From: Bacteroidota bacterium
GTDB lineage: Bacteria; Bacteroidota; Bacteroidia; Cytophagales; Cyclobacteriaceae
NCBI GenBank assembly: GCA_947470895.1
Contig: CANIVF010000012.1
Coordinates: 1-64,000, forward strand
DNA length: 64,000 bases
Direction of reading: 5' to 3'
The notes below the pieces were generated by a model. It searched no databases. It was not told the origin of the DNA and saw only the letters and a program-made list of their open reading frames with translations. Each line of letters opens with the position of its first letter. Within the stretch, counting starts at the first letter, position 1. This document shows positions 16,977-25,806 of the stretch, one piece after another. The position numbers and the translations under genes are program-made.

Positions 16977-18359
16977 TTGCTCCTTTTTTCCATCATCGTT
17001 TACCTGATCATCACCGTTGTGATTGGTTATTGGGCCTCTCGCAGGGTGAAGACGTCTGGAGATTTTATGCTGGCAGGTCGGAGTCTTCCTCTCCTGTTAA
17101 GTTCTTCCGCTTTATTTGCTACGTGGTTTGGTTCTGAAACTGTTTTTGGTGCTTCCTCTGAATTTTTAAAAGGTGGACTTTTCGCAGTCATCGAAGATCC
17201 ATTTGGAGCGGCTCTGTGCCTGGTATTATTCGGATTATTTTTTGCCCGCAAACTATATTCCATGAACTTGCTTACGCTGGGCGATTTCTTTAAAGTTCGC
17301 TTTGGCAAGCGAACAGAATTAGTGGCAAGCGCGTTCATCGTTCCCTCATATGTGGGATACATCGCTGCCCAACTTCTTGCTATGGGCTTGATATTAAATG
17401 TTGTTACCGATATGGCCGTTTGGCAAGGCGTTGTTATTTCGGCCATGGTTGTCACGTTCTATACTTATATAGGGGGCATGTGGGCAATCTCCATTACCGA
17501 TTTTATTCAAAGTGTAATCATCATCGGAGGATTGTTAGTACTGGCTATTGTTCTTTCTGTTAAGGCTGGAGGAATTTCTGTCGTACTGAGTGAAACACAT
17601 CCAGAAACATTCCGCTTCCTTCCGGAAAGTAATTTTAAAGACATTGTAATTTATCTGGGGGCATGGTCGGTACTGGGTTTAGGTTCTATTCCATCACAAG
17701 ATGTATTTCAGCGGGTAATGTCATCGGGTAGTGTTAATACGGCTGTTCGTTCATGTTACATAGCAGCCTTTATGTATTTGACCATAGCGATGCTTCCTTT
17801 GTTTATTAGTTTATGCGCAAAACATTTATATCCTGAGTTTGCTATCGGTGATGCTCAACTGGCGCTACCCAGTATGGTGCTTAGCCATGCCGCCATGCCT
17901 GTACAAGTACTTTTTTTTGGTTCTCTGTTGTCTGCGATTATGAGTACAACCAGTTCTGCTATTTTAGCCCCAGCAGCAATTTTTTCAGAAAACTTAGTGA
18001 AGCCCCTTTCGAAGGGAAGACTTAGTGACAAACAGTTATTAAGGGTAACCCGAATCTCCGTGTTAGGATTTAGTATTTTAGCGACCATCATGGCCACGGT
18101 TCGTTCAAATATTTATGAATTAGTTGGTGAGTCTTCAATACTTAGTTTAGTTTCTTTATTTGCTCCTCTGGTCTTTGGATTATATTGGAAAAGGGCTACC
18201 GCAATTGGCGCGTTATTATCTATGGTATTAGGTACCTTTACATGGTTTATTTTTGAGAGAATGGAAACCGGCTGGCCCAGTCTTGTGCCAGGTTTACTGG
18301 TAAGTGTTTTGGCAATGGTTATTGGAAGTTTAGTTTGGAAGAAAAATAGTATGATATGA
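16977..18359 (+). CDS. Sodium:solute symporter family protein
   Basis: A 460-residue integral membrane protein of the SSF family with about 12-13 helices. Family features include RRVKTSGDFMLAGRSLPLLL, GSETVFGASSEFLKGG, YTYIGGMWAISITDFIQS and the region GSIPSQDVFQRVMSS. Substrate is not evident. No ATG or GTG is available: the frame opens after a TAG at 16923 and the first usable start is TTG at 16977. The upstream DNA belongs to a tandem duplication, which may have altered the original start. It overlaps the OsmC gene by 4 bases. Confidence 0.88.
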   Translation: MLLFSIIVYLIITVVIGYWASRRVKTSGDFMLAGRSLPLLLSSSALFATWFGSETVFGASSEFLKGGLFAVIEDPFGAALCLVLFGLFFARKLYSMNLLTLGDFFKVRFGKRTELVASAFIVPSYVGYIAAQLLAMGLILNVVTDMAVWQGVVISAMVVTFYTYIGGMWAISITDFIQSVIIIGGLLVLAIVLSVKAGGISVVLSETHPETFRFLPESNFKDIVIYLGAWSVLGLGSIPSQDVFQRVMSSGSVNTAVRSCYIAAFMYLTIAMLPLFISLCAKHLYPEFAIGDAQLALPSMVLSHAAMPVQVLFFGSLLSAIMSTTSSAILAPAAIFSENLVKPLSKGRLSDKQLLRVTRISVLGFSILATIMATVRSNIYELVGESSILSLVSLFAPLVFGLYWKRATAIGALLSMVLGTFTWFIFERMETGWPSLVPGLLVSVLAMVIGSLVWKKNSMI

Positions 18360-18778
18360 TAACAGTTGAAATCAATCGCATCGATCAGGATTTTCACATG
18401 GAGGCTGTGAATGAAGCTGGAAATAAAATCTATATGGATGCAGGACCTGCCAATGGCGGGCACGATTTGGCGTTCCGTCCTATGCAGTTATTGTTGGCAG
18501 CTTTTGGTGGATGTAGTGCCATCGATTTAATAGCGATCTTACGCAAGCAACGCGAACCTCTTCAGGATTTGAAAATTACAGTAACGGGCGAACGTGAAAA
18601 GGATGCAGTGCCAGCTCTCTATACCGAAGTGCATGCTCACTTTAGATTATTTGGTAACATTAATCAGGAAAAGGCAGAAAGAGCCGTTCAGCTTTCGGTT
18701 GATAAATATTGCTCTGTTGCAAAAACCATAGAGAAAACAGCCAAGGTTACTTATAGTTTTGAAATCATTAATCAGTAG
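18356..18778 (+). CDS. OsmC/YhfA family protein
   Basis: A 140-residue alpha/beta protein of the OsmC superfamily with both conserved cysteines: Cys53 in GGCSAIDLI and Cys119 in DKYCSVAKT. Family members reduce organic hydroperoxides or react with other thiol substrates; this short YhfA-like subgroup has less certain activity. ATGA overlap with the symporter and two bases to metZ indicate one transcript. The sulfur setting fits thiol chemistry. Confidence 0.88.
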   Translation: MITVEINRIDQDFHMEAVNEAGNKIYMDAGPANGGHDLAFRPMQLLLAAFGGCSAIDLIAILRKQREPLQDLKITVTGEREKDAVPALYTEVHAHFRLFGNINQEKAERAVQLSVDKYCSVAKTIEKTAKVTYSFEIINQ

Positions 18779-18780
18779 TT

Positions 18781-19959
18781 ATGGAAGAGAGAAATTTTGA
18801 AACTGATGCAATACGTGCGCAAAGCGAACGAACGCCCTATCGCGAACACTCCGTGCCACTTTATCTTACTTCCAGCTTTGTGTTTGACGATGCAGAGCAT
18901 GCGAGAGCTTTGTTTGCTGATGAAATGCCGGGGAATATTTACACACGTTTCTCCAATCCTAACAATACAGAATTAATTCAAAAGCTTTGCTTGCTAGAAG
19001 GAACGGAAGACGGAATTGCAACCGCTTCTGGCATGGCCGCGATGTACATCAGCATGGCTTCGCTGTTAAAATCAGGTGATCATGTATTAGCATCACGATC
19101 TGTTTTTGGATCAACACATCAGATCCTGAATATCATTTTTCCGAAAATCAATATCACGCACACCTATGCAGATCTGGCCGATCCTGGGTCTTGGGAAAGT
19201 AAGATTCAGCCAAACACTAAAATGATTTTTGTGGAAACCCCATCCAACCCTGGACTCGATATTGTTGACTTGGAATGGTTAGGCAAACTGGCAAACAAAC
19301 ACAACTTGATCTTGAATGTTGATAATTGTTTTGCTACTCCTTACTTACAAAATCCAGCCAAATGGGGTGCGCATTTAGTTACTCATTCGGCAACAAAATT
19401 TATTGATGGACAGGGGAGAGTGATTGGTGGTGCGGTGCTGGGAAAAAAAGAATTGATAAAAGAAGTTCGCTTCTTCGCTCGTCATACAGGTCCATCCATG
19501 TCGCCATTTAATGCGTGGGTGTTATCAAAGAGTTTAGAAACATTGGCTGTGCGCATGGATCGTCATTGCCAGAATGCAATGGAACTGGCTAATCATTTAG
19601 AATCACATAGCGAAGTATTGAAAGTGAAATACCCTTTCCTTCCATCTCACCCCCAATATGCACTTGCCAAAAAGCAAATGAAATCAGGAGGCGGCATTGT
19701 TACCTTTGAAATTAAAGGAGGCATTGATCGCGGGCGCAAGTTCTTAAATTCACTCAAGATGCTTTCTCATTCAGCCAACCTGGGTGATACACGCTCGATT
19801 GCAACACACCCGGCATCCACCACGCATTCAAAATTAACTGATACGGAGCGAATGGCAGTAGGTATTACACCCGGATTAATTAGGATTTCTGTTGGTCTTG
19901 AGAATATTCAAGATATCACTAACGACATTGACCAGGCAATAGCAACTAGTAGCTTATAG
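18781..19959 (+). CDS. metZ: O-succinylhomoserine sulfhydrylase (PLP-dependent trans-sulfuration family)
   Basis: A 392-residue Cys/Met-metabolism PLP enzyme. The cofactor lysine is Lys206 in HSATKFIDGQGR; other family blocks are YTRFSNPN, ATASGMAAM, VETPSNPGLDI and GLIRISVGLEN. The FIDGQGR sequence after the lysine is characteristic of the MetZ group, which makes homocysteine from activated homoserine and sulfide. It directly faces the sulfate-assimilation operon, which would supply the sulfide. O-acetylhomoserine as substrate cannot be excluded. Confidence 0.88.
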   Translation: MEERNFETDAIRAQSERTPYREHSVPLYLTSSFVFDDAEHARALFADEMPGNIYTRFSNPNNTELIQKLCLLEGTEDGIATASGMAAMYISMASLLKSGDHVLASRSVFGSTHQILNIIFPKINITHTYADLADPGSWESKIQPNTKMIFVETPSNPGLDIVDLEWLGKLANKHNLILNVDNCFATPYLQNPAKWGAHLVTHSATKFIDGQGRVIGGAVLGKKELIKEVRFFARHTGPSMSPFNAWVLSKSLETLAVRMDRHCQNAMELANHLESHSEVLKVKYPFLPSHPQYALAKKQMKSGGGIVTFEIKGGIDRGRKFLNSLKMLSHSANLGDTRSIATHPASTTHSKLTDTERMAVGITPGLIRISVGLENIQDITNDIDQAIATSSL

Positions 19960-19979
19960 AAATATTTTTTCAATCTGTT

Positions 19980-21488
19980 TTAAAATACTTTTATAAGTAT
20001 TCGAACACTCCAGAAAACGACTAGGATTCCGAGTAATAGATAAGATGTCTTTTTGGGTATTTTACCAGCCAACTTTGCCGCAATAGGAGCTGCTATTGTT
20101 CCCCCAATCATTAATGCAAAGATCACCTGCCAATGGCTTACACCAAGCATGGTGAAGAAGGTAAAGGCACTTGCTAATGTGATAAAAAATTCGGTAAGGC
20201 TTACGGAACCAATGACATATTTATGACTTCGGCCGTTGTTAATCAATGTGGAGGTAACGATAGGTCCCCAACCACCGCCACCAAAAGAATCAAAGAAACC
20301 GCCAACCGTAGCCAGCAAACTATAGTGCTTAAATTTTTGAACCACTTTGGTTTGTCTGAACGCATTAAGAATAAACTTGATTCCCAAAAACAATGTGTAA
20401 ACAGCAATTACCGGGCGCAGATGATTGCCATATTTATCACCAAGCAATACTAATAACAGCGCTCCGACAACGGCACCGATCACACCAGGGATAACGAGCG
20501 CTTTAAATAACTTTTTGTTTACGTTTCCAAATTTATAATGGCTATAGCCAGATACGCCTGCGGCAAATGTTTCAGCGGTGTGAATGCTTCCACTGATTGC
20601 AACCGGACTAATGCCTGTCGATAACAATACAGTTGCACTGGTAACTCCATAACCCATACCTAAGGCACCATCAACTAACTGTGCCAAAAATCCAGCCAAC
20701 ATCATCCAATGAAAATTATCATCTAACGTTTTATACCACGCTACAGAATCATCAACTATTTGTTGAAATGGAACATACGAAAAGATGAAATGTCCTATGA
20801 GCATCAATGCAAATGAGAGTATTGAGTAGGTGGCTATTTTTTGTATTCGTTTTTCACGCGCTACTTGTTCGCTTTCTACGAGCACCTTACTGATACGATT
20901 AAGTTTTTTAACTTTTTCAGCGAAGTTTCCATTCAGTTTGTTGCGAATGCTATGCATGTTATCCAAAACCTGATCGATCTCATCGGGTAAGGCTTGATTG
21001 AATGTTTCTTTTAAGCGTTTGGCTATTGTGGGCGATTTACCGTTGGTGCTGATGGCTATTTTTAGATTCCCCTTCTTCACTACACTGCTCAGATAGAAAT
21101 CGCAAAGCTCTGGTGTATCTGCCACATTACACAGTACGCCATTCCTACGGGCCAATTGTTTAATGTGTTTATGTAGTTCTTTATCATCGGTAGCTAGTAT
21201 GGCAATATCTTTCCCTTCTAAATCTTGATCTTCAAACTTGCGTTCAATCAGGGAGTATGCTGCATGGTGTTTAATAACTTCCTTTAATTCAGTCTTTATT
21301 TCAGGGGCAACGACTGTGACGTTGGCCTCTGGTGATGAAAAAAGTAATGCGTTTACTTTTTCTAGTCCAACGTTACCACCGCCAACCACCAATGCATTTA
21401 GCTCATCTAGCTTTAGGAAGATGGGGTATAGGTTGTTTTTCTTGGTAGGTGCTCCAGACTGATCTGATGAATTATTTTGGTTCGCCAT
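19980..21488 (-). CDS. Fusion of siroheme-forming precorrin-2 dehydrogenase (CysG N-terminal type) and TSUP/TauE membrane transporter
   Basis: A 502-residue two-part protein. Residues 21-205 match the CysG/Met8p dehydrogenase-ferrochelatase: NAD motif VVGGGNVGLEK (34-44), ILATDDKELH, Asp124 in CNVADTPELCDF and TNGKSPTIAKRLKE. A helix at about 219-238 leads into a TSUP permease (about 260-502) with AQLVDGALGMGYGV and the second half GGFFDSFGGGGWGPI. TSUP members move sulfite, sulfonates or sulfur anions. It ends the cys operon, so the fusion could couple siroheme synthesis with export or import of a sulfur anion. Confidence 0.88.
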   Translation of the reverse strand: MANQNNSSDQSGAPTKKNNLYPIFLKLDELNALVVGGGNVGLEKVNALLFSSPEANVTVVAPEIKTELKEVIKHHAAYSLIERKFEDQDLEGKDIAILATDDKELHKHIKQLARRNGVLCNVADTPELCDFYLSSVVKKGNLKIAISTNGKSPTIAKRLKETFNQALPDEIDQVLDNMHSIRNKLNGNFAEKVKKLNRISKVLVESEQVAREKRIQKIATYSILSFALMLIGHFIFSYVPFQQIVDDSVAWYKTLDDNFHWMMLAGFLAQLVDGALGMGYGVTSATVLLSTGISPVAISGSIHTAETFAAGVSGYSHYKFGNVNKKLFKALVIPGVIGAVVGALLLVLLGDKYGNHLRPVIAVYTLFLGIKFILNAFRQTKVVQKFKHYSLLATVGGFFDSFGGGGWGPIVTSTLINNGRSHKYVIGSVSLTEFFITLASAFTFFTMLGVSHWQVIFALMIGGTIAAPIAAKLAGKIPKKTSYLLLGILVVFWSVRILIKVF

Positions 21489-21526
21489 TTTGTTGATATC
21501 TCATTCCTGAATCTATAGCCAATCTC

Positions 21527-23206
21527 TTAATTTAAAGTCACCCACTTGTGGAATGAGAAATCGCCAAAGGTTTCATTTTCAATTTTCTCGTTTGCATAGA
21601 TAAAGAAAAGCTCATCCAGTGTTTGAAGTATTTGGTCTTCATTTAAGTTCTCCTTAAACTTTTTGTTTAACCGTAAGCCCAACCGATCGCCACCAATGTG
21701 AAGGTTGTACAAACCGTAGGCCGTGCCAACAAATCCAATTTCAGCGGCTGTACTTCTTCCACATCCATTGGGGCAGCCGGTCATTCGCAATACAATATCA
21801 TCTTGTGATAAGTTATGCTTAGCCAGCAGAGGTTCAATCTTGGTAATTAGTGAAGGAATGTAGCGTTGAGCTTCTGCCAATGCCAATGGACACGTATTAA
21901 ATGCCACACACGCCAAACTGCTAAGCCGAATGGGTGATGAAATTTGCGTGAATTGTGTAACGCCATTTTGACTCAATAAAGCATCGATAGTTTGTTTATC
22001 CTTTTCGCTTACGTCTGAGACAATCACATTTTGGTTACACGTAAACCTAAAGGAAGATTTATTCAACTCCGCAATTTCATAGAGCGCATTTTTTGTGTTT
22101 ACATTTTCTTCATCGGTTATTCGTCCACATTCTACAAACGCAGTGTAATGCCATAATCCATCTTTACTTTGACTCCAACCAAAATCATCTTTACGCTGTG
22201 CAAACGCAAATGGTTTTGATTCTTCAAGTTTGAATCCAATCCTACTCTCTAATTCATTTTTAAACACTTCAACACTCAGCCGGTCTACGGTGTATTTTAA
22301 CCGAGCCTGCTTTCGATCACTACGATTCCCAAAGTCTCTCTGCACAGTTAAAACCTCATAGACTGTTTTAAGAGTCTTTTCTTCTGTATCTGTAAAGCCA
22401 ATCATTGTGGCTAATCTTGGATAAGTAGCTTCGTTACCATGTGTAAACGATAGGCCCCCACCTATGGCAATATTGAATCCTTTCAAAATATCATTTTCTA
22501 TGATGGCGATAAGTCCTATATCATTGGTAAGCACATCCACATCGTTGTTTGGGGGAATAGCGATACCAATTTTAAATTTGCGTGGCAAATATCGGTCTTG
22601 GTATAAAGGATCTGTCTCATCCTTTTTTTCTTCCAGTAATTCTTCATCAAGCCAGATCTCATAATAGGCTCTTGTTTTAGGCATCAGAAGCGTACTGATC
22701 TTATCTGCGTAAGCGTGTACTTGTTGATGCAAAGACGAATGAGATGGCAAAGCATTTGAAGTTACGTTGCGATTGATATCACCACATGTAGCGATGCTGT
22801 CGAGCCGTGCAGCATTAAAAGATTGAATGGTGGGTTTGATGTGTGATTTCAGAATGCCATGCAATTGAATAGTTTGGCGTGTGGTAATCTTGATAACTCC
22901 GGTGGAATGTTCACCCGCAATATGATGTGTGGCCATCCATTGTTCTGCCGTAAGCACACCACCGGGCAGCCGTAGGCGGATCATGAAAGAATATAAGTTT
23001 TCTAATTTTTTTCGGGCTCTTTCTTCACGCACATCACGATTATCTTGCTGATACATGCCGTGAAATTTTACCACTTGCGTATCATCTTCCTGCACTTGTC
23101 CAGTGATAGCTTCAGATAAACTTTCATTGATGGTCCCCCTCAACCCATGGCTCTCACGTTTTATGCGTTCTACAGCTGACAATTGCGTTGACTCTTTTTT
23201 TGACAT
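21527..23206 (-). CDS. cysI: Assimilatory sulfite reductase, siroheme/4Fe-4S (beta) subunit
   Basis: A 559-residue hemoprotein that reduces sulfite to sulfide with six electrons from CysJ. The siroheme and cluster cysteines are present: CVAFNTC then MTGCPNGCGRS. Residues near the start (SAVERIKRESHGLRGT) match the family opening, which favours the ATG at 23206; an upstream in-frame ATG at 23254 would overlap cysJ by 11 bases and add 16 residues. Repeated ferredoxin-like halves (RLPGGVLTAEQW, ITTRQTIQLHGI) are visible. The gene sits between cysJ and the CysG-TSUP fusion. Confidence 0.93.
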   Translation of the reverse strand: MSKKESTQLSAVERIKRESHGLRGTINESLSEAITGQVQEDDTQVVKFHGMYQQDNRDVREERARKKLENLYSFMIRLRLPGGVLTAEQWMATHHIAGEHSTGVIKITTRQTIQLHGILKSHIKPTIQSFNAARLDSIATCGDINRNVTSNALPSHSSLHQQVHAYADKISTLLMPKTRAYYEIWLDEELLEEKKDETDPLYQDRYLPRKFKIGIAIPPNNDVDVLTNDIGLIAIIENDILKGFNIAIGGGLSFTHGNEATYPRLATMIGFTDTEEKTLKTVYEVLTVQRDFGNRSDRKQARLKYTVDRLSVEVFKNELESRIGFKLEESKPFAFAQRKDDFGWSQSKDGLWHYTAFVECGRITDEENVNTKNALYEIAELNKSSFRFTCNQNVIVSDVSEKDKQTIDALLSQNGVTQFTQISSPIRLSSLACVAFNTCPLALAEAQRYIPSLITKIEPLLAKHNLSQDDIVLRMTGCPNGCGRSTAAEIGFVGTAYGLYNLHIGGDRLGLRLNKKFKENLNEDQILQTLDELFFIYANEKIENETFGDFSFHKWVTLN

Positions 23207-23243
23207 GGTGTTCCGTTTAATATTTTCTTTGAATTTTGGATGA

Positions 23244-24944
23244 TTAATAGACATCTTTCACATAGCGACCCTGCTCATTCAGATTTTCTAAGAATTGCAT
23301 TGCTTTTTCATGAGAAATATTTCTTTGCTCTCTTAAAATTTCGATAAGGGTCTCATCCACTTCTATACTCATAGGGTCTTTGTTTCCGCAGATATATATA
23401 TGGGCCCCATCATCAATCCACTGCATGATTTCATTAGCTTCCTTTTTTAACTCATGCTGCACATAGTTTTTTTTATTATTGTCGCGGCTCCATGCGAGAT
23501 TTATCTTGGTAAGTACGCCATTGGCTTTATACTGCTGCCATTCTGTTTGATATAAAAAGTCAGTAGTGAAATTTCGATCACCAAAGAACAGCCAATTTCT
23601 TCCAGTGGCACCGGTAGCATCGCGCTCTTCAACAAAAGAACGGAATGGTGCTACCCCTGTTCCTGGGCCGATCATAATTATATCCTTGTTAGGTAATGGT
23701 AATTTAAAATGCTGATTCTTGTGTACGTAGAAATTAAGCGAATCACCCTCCTTGAGTTCGCACAGGAAATCGCTACACAATCCAATACGTTTTTCACCAT
23801 TCACTTCAAATGTATTTTTAGCTACCGTTAAGTGTACTTCATTCGAATGAGCGATGGGTGAAGAGGCAACACTATATATGCGTGGTGTATGTGGATTAAG
23901 TATCTTAATGACATCATCAATCTGAGATGTATTTTTTAAAGGGTAAATGCGTAGAAGTTCAACTAAATCGATACGGGTATCAGGAATTTGAACCCCAATT
24001 ATACATGCGTATTTCTGTACCGTAGCTACTGACAAATAGTTAATAGTTAAATGGTTTTTTAGAAGGGCTTGTACCGAATCGGTGAATTTAGTAGTAGATA
24101 CTTTCTTTGCAGGATCAACACCAGACAGCTCAATGATTTTATTGACTACTTCAGTTTTATTATAAGGATAAATTCCAATAGCATCGCCAGGTTGATAGGT
24201 GGGCTGATCATTGGTACTTATTTCAATATGGTATGTCTCTTTGCTGCTCCGATTATCATTGAGATTAATATGATGGGTAATTTTTCCTTCGTATTGTGTT
24301 TTATTCGATATTTTTTGTGCATTAGTTAATGGCTTCGTACTTGATTCTGCGGAATATTTACTCAGCGCTGTAAATACATCCTCCAGCCATGCGGCTGCTT
24401 CAGTTTCATAATCTACATCGCATTTTTGCAATACAATAATGGACTGTGCTCCTAGTTTGGTAAGCCTCACATCTACATCTTCTGCGGCTTTACAGAATAG
24501 TGGATAGGAAGTATCACCTAACCCCAGCACCGCGTACTTCAGGTTGTTTAGTGAAATACTTTCCTGATGAATATAGTCGTAGAATTCTTTTGCAGCTACC
24601 GGCGGTTCACCTTCTCCTTGGGTGCTTATTACAATAAAAAGATATTCCTCCATTGCTAAATCAGTCAAACGGTATTGATCTAATCCGTTCAATTTTACAC
24701 CGATGCCTTTCTTCTTCGCGGAAGCCGCAAAGATGTTCCCCAATTTTTTAGCGTTACCGGTTTCCGTTCCATATAGAATGGTCATTTTTTTTACAGTGAT
24801 GTCTGCATGATTCGATTCCGGCTTTATTTGGGAATGTCCATTCTGAAGCAATCCGCTCAAATAGCCATTTACCCACACTAGTTCTTCCTTAGAAAAAGTA
24901 CTGACGAATGCATGAAGTTGTTGAAGTCTTGCTTCTGCTAACAT
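23244..24944 (-). CDS. cysJ: Sulfite reductase flavoprotein (alpha) subunit
   Basis: A 566-residue diflavin reductase passing electrons from NADPH to CysI. After a short N-terminal helix region comes the flavodoxin FMN domain (ILYGTETGNAKKLG, VISTQGEGEPP, LGLGDTSYPLFCKAAEDVD), then the FAD domain (RIYSVASSP) and the NADPH domain (GPGTGVAPFRSFVEER, YICGNKDPM), ending in the usual RYVKDVY. The ATG at 24944 is chosen; the frame runs open to 25040 but that part overlaps cobA. The gap to cobA is 10 bases. Confidence 0.93.
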   Translation of the reverse strand: MLAEARLQQLHAFVSTFSKEELVWVNGYLSGLLQNGHSQIKPESNHADITVKKMTILYGTETGNAKKLGNIFAASAKKKGIGVKLNGLDQYRLTDLAMEEYLFIVISTQGEGEPPVAAKEFYDYIHQESISLNNLKYAVLGLGDTSYPLFCKAAEDVDVRLTKLGAQSIIVLQKCDVDYETEAAAWLEDVFTALSKYSAESSTKPLTNAQKISNKTQYEGKITHHINLNDNRSSKETYHIEISTNDQPTYQPGDAIGIYPYNKTEVVNKIIELSGVDPAKKVSTTKFTDSVQALLKNHLTINYLSVATVQKYACIIGVQIPDTRIDLVELLRIYPLKNTSQIDDVIKILNPHTPRIYSVASSPIAHSNEVHLTVAKNTFEVNGEKRIGLCSDFLCELKEGDSLNFYVHKNQHFKLPLPNKDIIMIGPGTGVAPFRSFVEERDATGATGRNWLFFGDRNFTTDFLYQTEWQQYKANGVLTKINLAWSRDNNKKNYVQHELKKEANEIMQWIDDGAHIYICGNKDPMSIEVDETLIEILREQRNISHEKAMQFLENLNEQGRYVKDVY

Positions 24945-24954
24945 CTTGATCGAT

Positions 24955-25767
24955 TTATATAAGTTGTTTAAATACAGTTCCTTCTTCCAAGCTGCCCAGC
25001 CAATTAAATGAAATATGCAGTTGTACCACCTTACCCACAATCATCAGTGAAGGTGAGCTAAACGATTTATTATTGAAATCAATTTTGCATTGCGACAACG
25101 TGGTCGTGTGCACTTGTTGATGAGATGTGGTTGCTTGCTCTATGACTGCTAAGGATGTGTCTACTTTGGCACCATAAGACATCAGCTTATCAGCTATGTC
25201 TATAGCATGGCTGGCCGACATATAAAAAACAAGAGTGTCCGTAGAGGTTGCCAATTGTTTCCATTTTTCGGGCATAAACTGATCTTCGATATAGTAAGTA
25301 AGAAACTGGACACCCTGTGCATAACCTCGGGCCGTTAAAGGGATGCCTGCATATGCAGACGCACCACTGGCCGCTGTAATACCAGGAATGATTTCAAAGG
25401 GAATTTTGTGTTTTATTAAATTTTGTAATTCATCTAAAACATTACTAAAGAACGCTACATCGCCACCTTTCAGACGCAACACGGTTTTTCCTTCAAAAGC
25501 ATACTTCCTTACCAGTATATTGATTTCTTTCATAGTGACTGATGCATCACTGTATCCTTGTTTTCCTGTAAGTATAATCTGAGCATGGTCGTTAGCAAAC
25601 GTTTTAAGGATCGCTGGATTCACTAAGCGATCTGTGATGATTACATCAGCACGTTGTAAGGCTTTACTTAGTCGGATGGTAATTAGTTCTGGATCACCAG
25701 GACCAGCGCCAGCCAATATTACTTTTCCTGATTTAGCTGTCGTGCTATTTGACTTATGCTTTATCAT
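24955..25767 (-). CDS. cobA: Uroporphyrinogen-III C-methyltransferase
   Basis: A 270-residue SAM-dependent tetrapyrrole methylase. Signatures are GAGPGDPELIT near residue 20, ITDRLVNPAIL, VLRLKGGD and PGITAASGASAYAGIPLTARG. It makes precorrin-2 for siroheme, the cofactor of CysI. The following dehydrogenation and iron insertion would be done by the fusion protein at the operon end, so the full siroheme route is encoded here. The segment after GGD reads VAFFSN rather than the usual PFIFGR. Confidence 0.92.
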   Translation of the reverse strand: MIKHKSNSTTAKSGKVILAGAGPGDPELITIRLSKALQRADVIITDRLVNPAILKTFANDHAQIILTGKQGYSDASVTMKEINILVRKYAFEGKTVLRLKGGDVAFFSNVLDELQNLIKHKIPFEIIPGITAASGASAYAGIPLTARGYAQGVQFLTYYIEDQFMPEKWKQLATSTDTLVFYMSASHAIDIADKLMSYGAKVDTSLAVIEQATTSHQQVHTTTLSQCKIDFNNKSFSSPSLMIVGKVVQLHISFNWLGSLEEGTVFKQLI

Positions 25768-25806
25768 TCTATCAAACTTTGTAATTCCAATTTTTCACAC
25801 TTGTAG

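Noticed and set aside
24945-25040. N-terminal extension of CysJ
   Set aside because: It overlaps the end of cobA and reads unlike any diflavin reductase.
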